DNA of 19,830 nt from positions 1-19,830 of the forward strand of contig PFAS01000005.1 of assembly GCA_002778635.1 (NCBI GenBank), in the 5' to 3' direction. Source of the DNA: Candidatus Falkowbacteria bacterium CG10_big_fil_rev_8_21_14_0_10_43_11 (GTDB lineage: Bacteria > Patescibacteriota > Patescibacteriia > Patescibacteriales > XYC2-FULL-47-12). Of the stretch, positions 13,764 through 19,829 are shown piece after piece. A program made the position numbers and the translations under genes. Below the pieces are notes generated by a model that ran no database searches, was not told where the DNA came from, and saw only the letters and a program-made list of their open reading frames with translations. Positions within the stretch are counted from its first letter, which is position 1, and each line of letters begins with the position of its first letter.

Positions 13764-14927
13764 TTACGCGCCGGTTTTTTCCTCTTCTTTTTTTTCCGCT
13801 TTGCTTTCGGATTTGGCTTCTAGCGGCTTAGCGCCCAGACCCAAGCGGTGCGCTTCCGGCTCCATGGAGATCACGTAAAAATCGTATTTTTTTCCGGCTT
13901 CAAATTTATCGTTTATTTTTTCGCCTTGCTTAAGTCCTAGGTTGGAAATATGCCCCAAGGCGTGAATGTCGTCATCCAGCTGCACGAACAAACCGAAAGG
14001 ATTAACTTTTAAAACCGTTCCGTTTACTTTGGCGTTCAGCTCGTAGCGCTCTTTTACCTTTTTCCACGGGTCGGAAATTAATTTTTTGGCGGAAAGAAAA
14101 ATTTTAGCGCCATCCACGTTAATTATCTCCGCCTTGATTTTATCGCCGATTTTAACGATATCCGCCGGATTTTCAATGCGCTGCCAGGCAAGTTCCGAGA
14201 TGTGAATCAGGCCTTCAAGCCCTTCGCCAAAACTGATGAAAGCGCCAAAATTAGTAACTGCCGTCACTACGCCTTCTACGACCGTGCCTGATTTGTATTT
14301 GCTGATGACGTCCCGCTGGCGGTCGCTCCAAGCCAATTTTTCCGAAACGATTAATTTATCTTCCTTCTCGCTTAAATCCATTACTTTTACTTCCGCGTCT
14401 TTGCCGATAAAGCTTCTTAGTTTTTCAAAAATTTTACTTTTGTCGCCGCCGCCGACGCGCGGATAGTTTTCCGGCGATAGTTGGGAAACGGGCAAAAAGC
14501 CGGCGATTTGGCCGTAATTAACGATCAGGCCGCCTTTATTCGCCTCTTTAACTTTTACCTTGATTATTTCTTGATTTTCCAAGGCCTTCGTTAATGCCTG
14601 CCAAGCTTTCTGGTGTCCGGCGTAGCTGAAGGAAAGTTCTAATTCTCCGTTCTCGTTTTCCAAATCCACCACGGTCGCTTCCACTTCATCTCCCTCTTTT
14701 AAATTGGCGTACTCCGGCGCTTCGCGGTAAAGTTCCTGGCCGCGCACGATTCCAATCATCACTCCCCCAATATCCAGCTTGACCTCCGATTTGGAGGCCG
14801 CGACCACTATTCCTTTTACAATATCGCCGACTTTGGGAATAAAAATTTCTTCTTCTCTTTCTTTTAATAATTTTTCAAATTCGCTTTCATTTTCTTTTTC
14901 TTTGACGACGGTTATTTTTTTTGGCAT
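13764..14927 (-). CDS. rpsA: S1 RNA-binding-domain protein (ribosomal protein bS1 type)
   Basis: The 387-residue protein holds four S1 OB-fold repeats, about 33-101, 118-197, 213-282 and 296-368. The third is the most canonical (GTVVEGVVTAVTNFGAFISF, EGLIHISEL). bS1 binds AU-rich mRNA leaders and brings them to the 30S subunit, which matters where SDs are rare, as here. E. coli S1 has six repeats; four-repeat forms are common elsewhere. The tail (370-387) is Lys/Glu-rich and disordered. No SD precedes ATG 14927. The leader has three perfect hairpins and a promoter at 15079-15107. Calling it rpsA rather than a generic S1 protein is the likely but not certain choice. Confidence 0.88.
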   Translation of the reverse strand: MPKKITVVKEKENESEFEKLLKEREEEIFIPKVGDIVKGIVVAASKSEVKLDIGGVMIGIVRGQELYREAPEYANLKEGDEVEATVVDLENENGELELSFSYAGHQKAWQALTKALENQEIIKVKVKEANKGGLIVNYGQIAGFLPVSQLSPENYPRVGGGDKSKIFEKLRSFIGKDAEVKVMDLSEKEDKLIVSEKLAWSDRQRDVISKYKSGTVVEGVVTAVTNFGAFISFGEGLEGLIHISELAWQRIENPADIVKIGDKIKAEIINVDGAKIFLSAKKLISDPWKKVKERYELNAKVNGTVLKVNPFGLFVQLDDDIHALGHISNLGLKQGEKINDKFEAGKKYDFYVISMEPEAHRLGLGAKPLEAKSESKAEKKEEEKTGA

Positions 14928-14971
14928 ATTTTTATTGCTTACTTCTACAAAAAAATTTCTTTAACCCGCTC

Positions 14972-15041
14972 CCCGCGTGATCGCGGGATAAAAGCCAATG
15001 GTTATTGGCCAGCGAGCTCTTCTAACGCCTGAAATTAGAAG
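14972..15041 (-). promoter_or_regulatory. three tandem hairpins in the S1 gene leader
   Basis: Perfect stems: CCCGCG/CGCGGG (14972-14977, 14982-14987), GCCAAT/ATTGGC (14994-14999, 15004-15009), and CTTCTAA/TTAGAAG (15019-15025, 15035-15041). They lie in the predicted leader (about 145 nt) between the minus-strand promoter and the ATG, which has no SD. E. coli rpsA also has three hairpins and a poor SD, through which S1 represses itself. The analogy is inference; the CCCGCG palindrome might instead be a stray repeat. Confidence 0.5.
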
Positions 15042-15078
15042 AATGAATAAAAGGCAAGATTTGATTGATAATAATAAA

Positions 15079-15107
15079 ATATTAAATTAAATGGTAAAAA
15101 AAGTCAA
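15079..15107 (-). promoter_or_regulatory. promoter for S1 (and perhaps ftsH)
   Basis: On the minus strand TTGACT (15107-15102), 17-bp spacer, TAATAT (15084-15079). It is divergent from the rpsP promoter, 24 bp away. Confidence 0.65.
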
Positions 15108-15131
15108 ATTACCGCGAAATTTTATCGTATC

Positions 15132-15159
15132 TTGACATATTTATTATATAAGTTAAACT
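15132..15159 (+). promoter_or_regulatory. promoter for rpsP
   Basis: Perfect TTGACA (15132-15137), 16-bp spacer, TAAACT (15154-15159). The short leader contains a GCCC/GGGC hairpin near 15167-15184. Confidence 0.6.
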
Positions 15160-15212
15160 AATATTGCCCGTAATAATTTGGGCGTTTATAATTTATAATT
15201 TACGAAAAATTC

Positions 15213-15599
15213 ATGTTGAAAATAAGATTAGCGAGAATTGGCAAGAAAAAGCAGCCGTATTATCGCATTATCGTTTCAGAAAAAGCGCGCGATACCTACG
15301 GAAAATCACTGGAAATACTGGGTTCTTACAACCCGCGAAGTAAAAAAATGGAAGTTAAAAGCGACCGGGTAAAGCATTGGCTATCTTTAGGCGCTCAATC
15401 CTCGGCCACGATGCATAATTTATTGGTCAATAATAATATAGTATCCGGTAAAAAGGTAAATATTACCCATTTAAAAGCTTCAAAAAAAGCGGAGATAGCC
15501 AAAAAAGAGCAAAAGCCGATTATAATAGAAAAAACCGAGCAAGAACCAGTTAAAACAGAACCGTCCGTTACGGAAACAGTAGCAGAGCCAATAAAATAA
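15213..15599 (+). CDS. rpsP: 30S ribosomal protein bS16
   Basis: bS16 is a 30S assembly protein. The N-terminal 80 residues match the family (MLKIRLARIGKKKQPYYRII at the start, then ILGSYNPRSK, KHWLSLGAQ and TMHNLLVNNNIV). The usual protein is about 80-90 residues; this one is 128 because of a charged, low-complexity tail (about 88-128, rich in K, E, T and P) of a type often seen on ribosomal proteins of Patescibacteria. ATG 15213 gives the canonical MLKIR start; no SD. khpA follows, as in the rpsP-khpA-(rimM)-trmD order of many bacteria, but with its own promoter between. Confidence 0.97.
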   Translation: MLKIRLARIGKKKQPYYRIIVSEKARDTYGKSLEILGSYNPRSKKMEVKSDRVKHWLSLGAQSSATMHNLLVNNNIVSGKKVNITHLKASKKAEIAKKEQKPIIIEKTEQEPVKTEPSVTETVAEPIK

Positions 15600-15614
15600 G
15601 GTTATTTTAAGTTA

Positions 15615-15642
15615 TTGACAATTTATAGTTTTCTGTTATAAT
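15615..15642 (+). promoter_or_regulatory. strong promoter for khpA
   Basis: Perfect TTGACA (15615-15620), 16-bp spacer and perfect TATAAT (15637-15642), preceded by an extended -10 TGT. The leader of about 85 nt contains the small palindrome TTAGC-TTA-GCTAA. Confidence 0.85.
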
Positions 15643-15734
15643 ATAATGATATTCTAAATTAGGAATAATTTATTTAGTAAGCCCTTCTTAGCTTAGCTAA
15701 AACGCGCAAGCAAGAGAGGAAACGGAGAAAAAAT

Positions 15735-16061
15735 ATGGCTATGACAGACAAGGAATTTTTGGACATGATGGTTAAGGCAATCGTTGCCCACCCAGAAGAC
15801 GTACGCTCAGAAAGAACAATTGATGAGCGGGGAGTATTAATCACTCTTAACATCAACCCGGAAGACATGGGTTACGTCATCGGCAGACAGGGTCAGACGG
15901 CCAAAGCCATCCGCACGCTTTTAAAAATCGTCGGCGCTAAAAATAACGCTCGCGTTAACTTAAAAATCGCCGAACCGGAAGGCTCAACTCATGTGCGCCG
16001 TCCGATGCGCGATGAACGCGAAGAGGTTTCTACCGACGCCATTGACGATTTGAAGATATAA
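15735..16061 (+). CDS. khpA: KH-domain RNA-binding protein KhpA (YlqC)
   Basis: The 108-aa protein has a single type II KH domain. The core DMGYVIGRQGQTAKAIRTLLK (44-64) includes the GRQG loop (50-53) that grips RNA. KhpA works with KhpB as a small-RNA chaperone linked to cell division and envelope control in Gram-positives. It usually has about 75-80 residues; this one has extra residues at both ends, including an acidic tail (MRDEREEVSTDAIDDLKI). The start at 15735 is set by CGGAG seven bases upstream, one of the few good SDs on a core gene in this window. It ends at a clean terminator. Confidence 0.9.
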   Translation: MAMTDKEFLDMMVKAIVAHPEDVRSERTIDERGVLITLNINPEDMGYVIGRQGQTAKAIRTLLKIVGAKNNARVNLKIAEPEGSTHVRRPMRDEREEVSTDAIDDLKI

Positions 16062-16090
16062 ATATCAATCTCAACCGATAAAAATACGAA

Positions 16091-16117
16091 AACCCCGAGC
16101 AATGATTCGGGGTTTTT
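16091..16117 (+). terminator. intrinsic terminator after khpA
   Basis: AACCCCGA (16091-16098) pairs with TCGGGGTT (16107-16114), 8-nt loop, then further T to 16117. It separates khpA from trmD. Confidence 0.92.
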
Positions 16118-16132
16118 GGTATAATAAGTAAT

Positions 16133-16227
16133 AGTTAATCAGTTAATTAGTCGCTTAGTTGTAAATATTTGGTATTTTCTGCTATGTTGACAGTTGGCAG
16201 ACTAAGTGACTAATTAACTAAGTAACT
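16133..16227. repeat. inverted-repeat element upstream of trmD
   Basis: A 27-bp left arm (16133-16159) matches the inverse of the right arm (16201-16227) at 24 of 27 positions, with a 41-bp centre. The arms are AGTTAATT-like 8-bp units. The element ends three bases before the trmD ATG and contains TTGACA (16187-16192) and, 18 bp later, TAATTA (16211-16216). Confidence 0.8.
16187..16216 (+). promoter_or_regulatory. repeat-borne promoter for trmD
   Basis: Perfect TTGACA with an 18-bp spacer to TAATTA. Predicted start near 16223 leaves a leader of about 8 nt and no SD, so near-leaderless translation is expected. Confidence 0.5.
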
Positions 16228-16230
16228 AAA

Positions 16231-16938
16231 ATGACTTTCCATATTATTACCATCTTCCCCCATATTTTTGACTCTTATTTTTCCGAGAGTATTATTAAGC
16301 GCGCGCAAAATAAAAAAATTATTAAGATAAAAACTTATGATTTGCGGACTTGGGCTGCCGGCAGGCATAAACAAGTTGATGACCGGCCGTTCGGCGGCGG
16401 CGCCGGCATGGTGCTGATGGCCGAGCCGATCATTAAGGCGCTCCGCGCTTTCAAATTCCAAATGACAATCCCGAGTACTCTGGACAAATTTCAAAAAAAT
16501 TCTAAAATAAAAAATCTAAAATCTAAAATAATATTGTTATCAGCCAAGGGTAAAAAATTTAGTCAGACTATGGCTGAACGTTATGCCAAATTGGATGATA
16601 TAATTTTAATTTGCGGCCGCTACGAGGGCGTGGACGAGCGGGTTAAAAAATTCGCGGATGAAGAAATTTCCATCGGCGACTATGTATTAACCGGCGGCGA
16701 AATTCCGGCAATGGCCATTGTTGATTCAATCACCCGCCTTTTGCCCGGCGCTTTAGGCAATGCGGAGTCAATAAAATTTGAATCGCATTCCCAAACTGGA
16801 ATTTTAGAGCACCCGCACTACACCCGGCCGGAAGAATTAAAAATCGGCGATAAAATTTATAAAGTCCCAAAAATTTTACTGTCCGGCGACCATAAAAAGA
16901 TTGAAGGGTGGAGAAAATTAAAAAGTAAAAAAGTATAA
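16231..16938 (+). CDS. trmD: tRNA (guanine-N1-)-methyltransferase TrmD
   Basis: TrmD methylates G37 of tRNAs reading CNN/GNN codons and prevents +1 frameshifting. The SPOUT trefoil-knot fold is visible: VDDRPFGGGAGMVLMAEPI (49-67), ILICGRYEGVDERV (125-138), SIGDYVLTGGEIPAM (147-161), and HPHYTRPEE further on. Compared with E. coli TrmD, the loop between the MAEPI helix and IILLS is about 16 residues longer. That extra part (about 74-99) is coded by a TCCCGAG palindromic repeat followed by AAATCTAAA-type repeats. The protein is short at the C-terminus (235 aa) and ends in KLKSKKV, also repeat-coded. rimM, often adjacent, is absent here. Confidence 0.96.
   Translation: MTFHIITIFPHIFDSYFSESIIKRAQNKKIIKIKTYDLRTWAAGRHKQVDDRPFGGGAGMVLMAEPIIKALRAFKFQMTIPSTLDKFQKNSKIKNLKSKIILLSAKGKKFSQTMAERYAKLDDIILICGRYEGVDERVKKFADEEISIGDYVLTGGEIPAMAIVDSITRLLPGALGNAESIKFESHSQTGILEHPHYTRPEELKIGDKIYKVPKILLSGDHKKIEGWRKLKSKKV
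16455..16533. repeat. palindromic and AAATCTAAA repeats inside trmD (copy 3)
   Basis: TCCCGAG-TA-CTCTGGA (16469-16484, one mismatch) is flanked by CAAATGACAA and CAAATTTCAAA as in the other copies, followed by TCTAAAAT-type units to about 16533. The insertion stays in frame. Confidence 0.65.
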
Positions 16939-17063
16939 TCCAAATCTACAAATGTACGCAAATGCTTCAAATATCTACAAATCAAATTAATACCGCAAAA
17001 AATTAATTTGAATGATTTTTAATTTGGAGTATTTGGATATAATTTGTAGATTTGGATTATACT
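16932..17063. repeat. inverted-repeat element between trmD and tsaD
   Basis: The outer 22 bp are exact inverse copies (16932-16953 and 17042-17063), and similarity continues inward through CAAAT-type units 9-10 bp apart. The trmD stop codon lies in the left arm. The right arm has TATAAT (17038-17043), plus TTGGAT (17033-17038) 18 bp before TTATAC (17057-17062), leaving about 8 nt of leader before the tsaD ATG. The right arm recurs upstream of uvrA. Confidence 0.85.
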
Positions 17064-17077
17064 AATACATAGCAAAT

Positions 17078-18142
17078 ATGAAAATTTTAGGAATAGAATC
17101 CAGTTGCGATGAAACTGCGGCGGCTGTCATTGAAGCTAAAGGCGACAAAATTAAAGTCGTCTCTAATGTCGTGTCTTCGCAAATTAATATTCACAAAAAA
17201 TACGGCGGCGTCATTCCGGAGCTCGCGGCGCGCAATCACATAAAAAATATTCTGCCCGTTATACGGGCAGCCCTCTCCCCCCGCCCCCTCTCCCGCTTGG
17301 CGGGAGAGGGGAAGCGAGCGCCAGTGAGCGGGGTGAGGGCTATTGCCGTTACCACCGGCCCCGGACTTATATCTTCGCTTTTAATCGGCATTGAAACCGC
17401 CAAAGCGCTTTCCTACGCGTGGCAAAAGCCGCTGATAAGCGTTAATCATTTGGCCGGACATATTTACGGCAACTTCATTACTAATAAAAATATTAAATTT
17501 CCGGCGCTCGCTTTGATTGTTTCCGGCGGACACACGGAGTTGATTTTCATGCGCGGACATTACCAATTTAAACTCTTAGGACAAACGCGCGACGATGCGG
17601 CGGGCGAGGCCTTTGACAAAGCGGCGAAAATTTTAGGACTTGGTTATCCGGGAGGTCCGGCCGTAGCTCAAGAGGCGATGAAAATCATAAATCATAAATC
17701 TAAAATCATAAATCTAAAATTGCCCAGACCAATGATAAATGACGATAACTTTGATTTTAGTTTTTCCGGCTTAAAAACCGCTTTGCTTTATCAAACGCAA
17801 AAGGATAGCGAATGGCGTAAAAAAATACCGTCATATTGCGCCGAATTTCAGCAAGCCATAATTGACGTTTTAATTTCTAAAACCGTTAAAGCCGCCAAAA
17901 AACATCAAGTTAAATCAATAATGCTGGCCGGCGGCGTGGCGGCAAATTTGGAATTGCGGCGGCAGTTGTCGCAAGCCGTGGCGCAAAAACTGCCGGGAAT
18001 AAATTTTCATCTGCCGGATTTAAAATATACGACTGACAATGCGGCCATGATTGCCGCGGCCGGATACTTTTATATTAAAACATTAAAGCGTAAAAACATT
18101 AAAACAAAATTAGTAAAAGTTGACTGTAACAAAAAATTATAA
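17078..18142 (+). CDS. tsaD: tRNA N6-adenosine threonylcarbamoyltransferase TsaD
   Basis: TsaD transfers the threonylcarbamoyl group to A37 of ANN-decoding tRNAs, with TsaB and TsaE. ASKHA-family motifs are present: GIESSCDETAAAVI (5-18), PELAARNH (47-54), TTGPGLISSLLIG (92-104), metal ligands NHLAGH (H124, H128), SGGHTEL (149-155), DDAAGEAFDKAAK (172-184), PRPM (216-219), DFSFSGLKTA (226-235), AGGVAANLEL (284-293) and TDNAAMIAAAG (319-329). The 354 residues exceed the usual about 337. Residues about 67-87 are coded by a REP-like palindrome, 201-215 by ATAAATC-type repeats, and the tail after 332 by 8-bp ATTAAAAC repeats. All catalytic motifs are intact. No SD; the start abuts a promoter-bearing repeat. 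Confidence 0.97.
   Translation: MKILGIESSCDETAAAVIEAKGDKIKVVSNVVSSQINIHKKYGGVIPELAARNHIKNILPVIRAALSPRPLSRLAGEGKRAPVSGVRAIAVTTGPGLISSLLIGIETAKALSYAWQKPLISVNHLAGHIYGNFITNKNIKFPALALIVSGGHTELIFMRGHYQFKLLGQTRDDAAGEAFDKAAKILGLGYPGGPAVAQEAMKIINHKSKIINLKLPRPMINDDNFDFSFSGLKTALLYQTQKDSEWRKKIPSYCAEFQQAIIDVLISKTVKAAKKHQVKSIMLAGGVAANLELRRQLSQAVAQKLPGINFHLPDLKYTTDNAAMIAAAGYFYIKTLKRKNIKTKLVKVDCNKKL
17270..17340. repeat. REP-like GC-rich palindrome inside tsaD
   Basis: CCCCTCTCCCG (17285-17295) and CGGGAGAGGGG (17301-17311) form a perfect 11-bp stem with a CTTGG loop, preceded by a C-rich stretch and ending in GGGGTGAGGG. The same type of palindrome and tail stands before rmuC (5906-5939). It is in frame and codes PRPLSRLAGEGKR and following residues. 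Confidence 0.85.
18074..18105. repeat. 8-bp tandem repeat in the 3' end of tsaD
   Basis: Units ATTAAAAC, ATTAAAGC, GTAAAAAC, ATTAAAAC. They code the Lys-rich tail of TsaD and are the inverse of the repeat after ftsH. Confidence 0.8.
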
Positions 18143-18174
18143 AGCAATCCGCGTTCTATTATTTAAGTATGCGG

Positions 18175-18203
18175 TTGACAAAATAAAAAATATGTGCTAA
18201 CTT
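18175..18203 (+). promoter_or_regulatory. promoter of the 192-aa gene
   Basis: Perfect TTGACA (18175-18180), 17-bp spacer, TAACTT (18198-18203). Leader of about 50 nt. Confidence 0.7.
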
Positions 18204-18258
18204 AAGGCGTTAGTTATGATGGATCTTTTGTAAATTAAACAAAAAAGGAGAAAAGGAA

Positions 18259-18837
18259 ATGAACCAAAATTTAGGCAGTGAAAGATTTTGGCAAGACACG
18301 CATCGATGGGAGGCGCGACAGTGGCAATTTGACATCCTGTTGTTTTTATCGACGGCTATACTTTTAAGCCAAATGGGCTGTGCCTATTTACAAGCGCCGC
18401 CGCGCTATAAAAATTTAGATCAAGCGCTTGCCGGCGCTCCGAATGCCGGTCGGATGTCCGCGACCGACGCGCAAGAAATTTTGTCATTGCAAGAACGGCA
18501 ACGGGCGCAGGAATTTGAAAAAAATTTGACGGCAAAATTCATTTCGTCTTCGTCCGCTTCGGTCGCCGCGAATGGCGCTGATGGCTTGCCCGGTAAAATA
18601 CGCAACCATAGTCGCTGGGAAACGGTAACTTTTCTCGTTATCGGACCGACGACGAAAACCTTCGCGTTATACCCGGGAGAAATCAAAGAATTTTTTCTAC
18701 CAGTCGGAGAATATGTTTGTAAGTTTATCCGCGGCTCGCATGAACTTTGCCGTCCGTGGACATTTCACGTAGACGACAAGCTGGACTACTTCTTTGGTGA
18801 GCAAGTCTTTTGGGGATTATATTATCAAGACTACTAA
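18259..18837 (+). CDS. 192-aa membrane-anchored protein of unknown function
   Basis: I do not recognise a named family. A charged N-terminus (1-24) precedes one hydrophobic segment (about 25-43, FDILLFLSTAILLSQMGCAY), followed by a polar, Ala/Ser-rich linker (about 50-110). The C-terminal part (about 120-192) looks beta-rich: TVTFLVIGPTTKTFALYPGE, FFLPVGEYVCKFI, FHVDDKLDYFFGE. The L-x-PGE...LPVGEY pattern resembles small beta-sandwich domains. SQMGC is only a poor lipobox, so lipidation is doubtful; a signal anchor with the domain outside the cell is likelier. AAGGAG lies eight bases before ATG 18259. The gene has its own promoter and terminator. Confidence 0.75.
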   Translation: MNQNLGSERFWQDTHRWEARQWQFDILLFLSTAILLSQMGCAYLQAPPRYKNLDQALAGAPNAGRMSATDAQEILSLQERQRAQEFEKNLTAKFISSSSASVAANGADGLPGKIRNHSRWETVTFLVIGPTTKTFALYPGEIKEFFLPVGEYVCKFIRGSHELCRPWTFHVDDKLDYFFGEQVFWGLYYQDY

Positions 18838-18875
18838 TTTTCGGTCTAACTTTCTTTGTTGCATCTATAATAAAA

Positions 18876-18916
18876 AGCGGCCTGCTGTATAAAAGCAACG
18901 CCGCTATTTTTTTATT
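18876..18916. terminator. bidirectional intrinsic terminator
   Basis: AGCGGC (18876-18881) pairs with GCCGCT (18900-18905), with an inner TGCT/AGCA stem (18883-18886, 18894-18897). ATTTTTTTATT follows on the plus strand and TTTTTATT on the minus strand, so it can end both the 192-aa gene and the pilin-like pair. Confidence 0.88.
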
Positions 18917-18947
18917 ATAAAATATAAAATTTTAAATCTAAAATTTA

Positions 18948-19436
18948 TTAACCCGTTCCGCCGCCGCTTCCGCCCCCTCCTCCCCCGATTCCGCCCAGCG
19001 CGTTCAGCACAAAACTGACAATCGCGTACGCGGCGACAATCACGATAATGCCGATAATGGCGTCGCGGATTTCATCTTTGGCTTTGCGCACCTGGTCGTC
19101 GTTGCCGGCCGCGCTCATCCAAAGATAACCGCCGTGGATCATGTACGCCAAAAAAACTACTCCAAAAATTGCCAAAAATCCGTTGATAACGTTGGCAATC
19201 ACGCTATCCAAAGTATTGCCTCCCACATCACTGCCGTAAACCGGCTGCGCTACTCTGTCTAATTCATCTTCCAGCGCTTGACCGGCATTGCCGCCAATGG
19301 AACGAGGAATTTGATTAGCTGGCAACGGCGTTTGAGCAAAAACAAAAAAAGGAACGCAAAACGCTATCAACAAAAAAAATAAAATCACCGCGCTTTGCCA
19401 AAAATGCTCTTTATTCGCCTTAAATGCGTTAAGCAT
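18948..19436 (-). CDS. VirB2/TrbC-like pilin-family protein (Gly-rich tail)
   Basis: The 162-aa protein has a signal peptide (hydrophobic about 14-34, then FAQ), a short exported part, and two membrane helices (about 86-107 and 126-147) joined by a charged loop SAAGNDDQVRKAKDEIRDAI. This layout and the loop fit the pilin-like conjugal-transfer family widespread in Patescibacteria and mollicutes. It ends in a poly-Gly/Ser tail (149-162), an unusual finish. It starts four bases from the stop of a paralogous gene, so the two form one unit. Export by a type IV-secretion-like or related envelope machine is inference. Confidence 0.8.
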   Translation of the reverse strand: MLNAFKANKEHFWQSAVILFFLLIAFCVPFFVFAQTPLPANQIPRSIGGNAGQALEDELDRVAQPVYGSDVGGNTLDSVIANVINGFLAIFGVVFLAYMIHGGYLWMSAAGNDDQVRKAKDEIRDAIIGIIVIVAAYAIVSFVLNALGGIGGGGGGSGGGTG

Positions 19437-19439
19437 AAA

Positions 19440-19829
19440 TTATTGTCCTAATAAATAACTCGCGATAAATTTGGTAATGGCGTACGCGGCGACGATTACT
19501 ATCATGCCGATAACGGAATGCCTAATCGTATCCTTGGCTTTCTGCGCGTACGCTTCGTCTCCGCGCGCCATCATCCAGGTATAGCCGCCGTAAATCATTA
19601 AAACTAAAAAGATAACGCCGACAATGGAGAACAAAGCGAAAATAACATTACTGACGACTTCCGTCACTTTTTTATCCGGCAAACCGGCGCCGTTACTGCC
19701 GGCAACCGTGTCTAAAATATTTCCGGCGTTATTAAAATTATTCGCCGCTAATATCGCAGTCGGAAGTAAAACTAATCCTAAATTAATAAAAAAACTTGCG
19801 GTTTTTTTAACTACAGCTATTTTTGGCAT
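19440..19829 (-). CDS. VirB2/TrbC-like pilin-family protein
   Basis: The 129-aa paralogue of the next gene has a signal peptide (about 10-29, ending ILAA), two membrane helices (about 61-82 and 104-126) and the loop MMARGDEAYAQKAKDTIRHSVIGMIVIVAAYAI, close to the neighbour's second half. VirB2-type proteins form pilus subunits or membrane pools of small exported proteins. The ATG is one base from the window edge, so the start looks complete but upstream signals and further secretion genes lie outside. Confidence 0.8.
   Translation of the reverse strand: MPKIAVVKKTASFFINLGLVLLPTAILAANNFNNAGNILDTVAGSNGAGLPDKKVTEVVSNVIFALFSIVGVIFLVLMIYGGYTWMMARGDEAYAQKAKDTIRHSVIGMIVIVAAYAITKFIASYLLGQ

Noticed and set aside
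18355..18390. Lipoprotein signal in the 192-aa protein
   Set aside because: The residues before the Cys are Q-M-G, not a normal lipobox, and the charged N-terminus is long.
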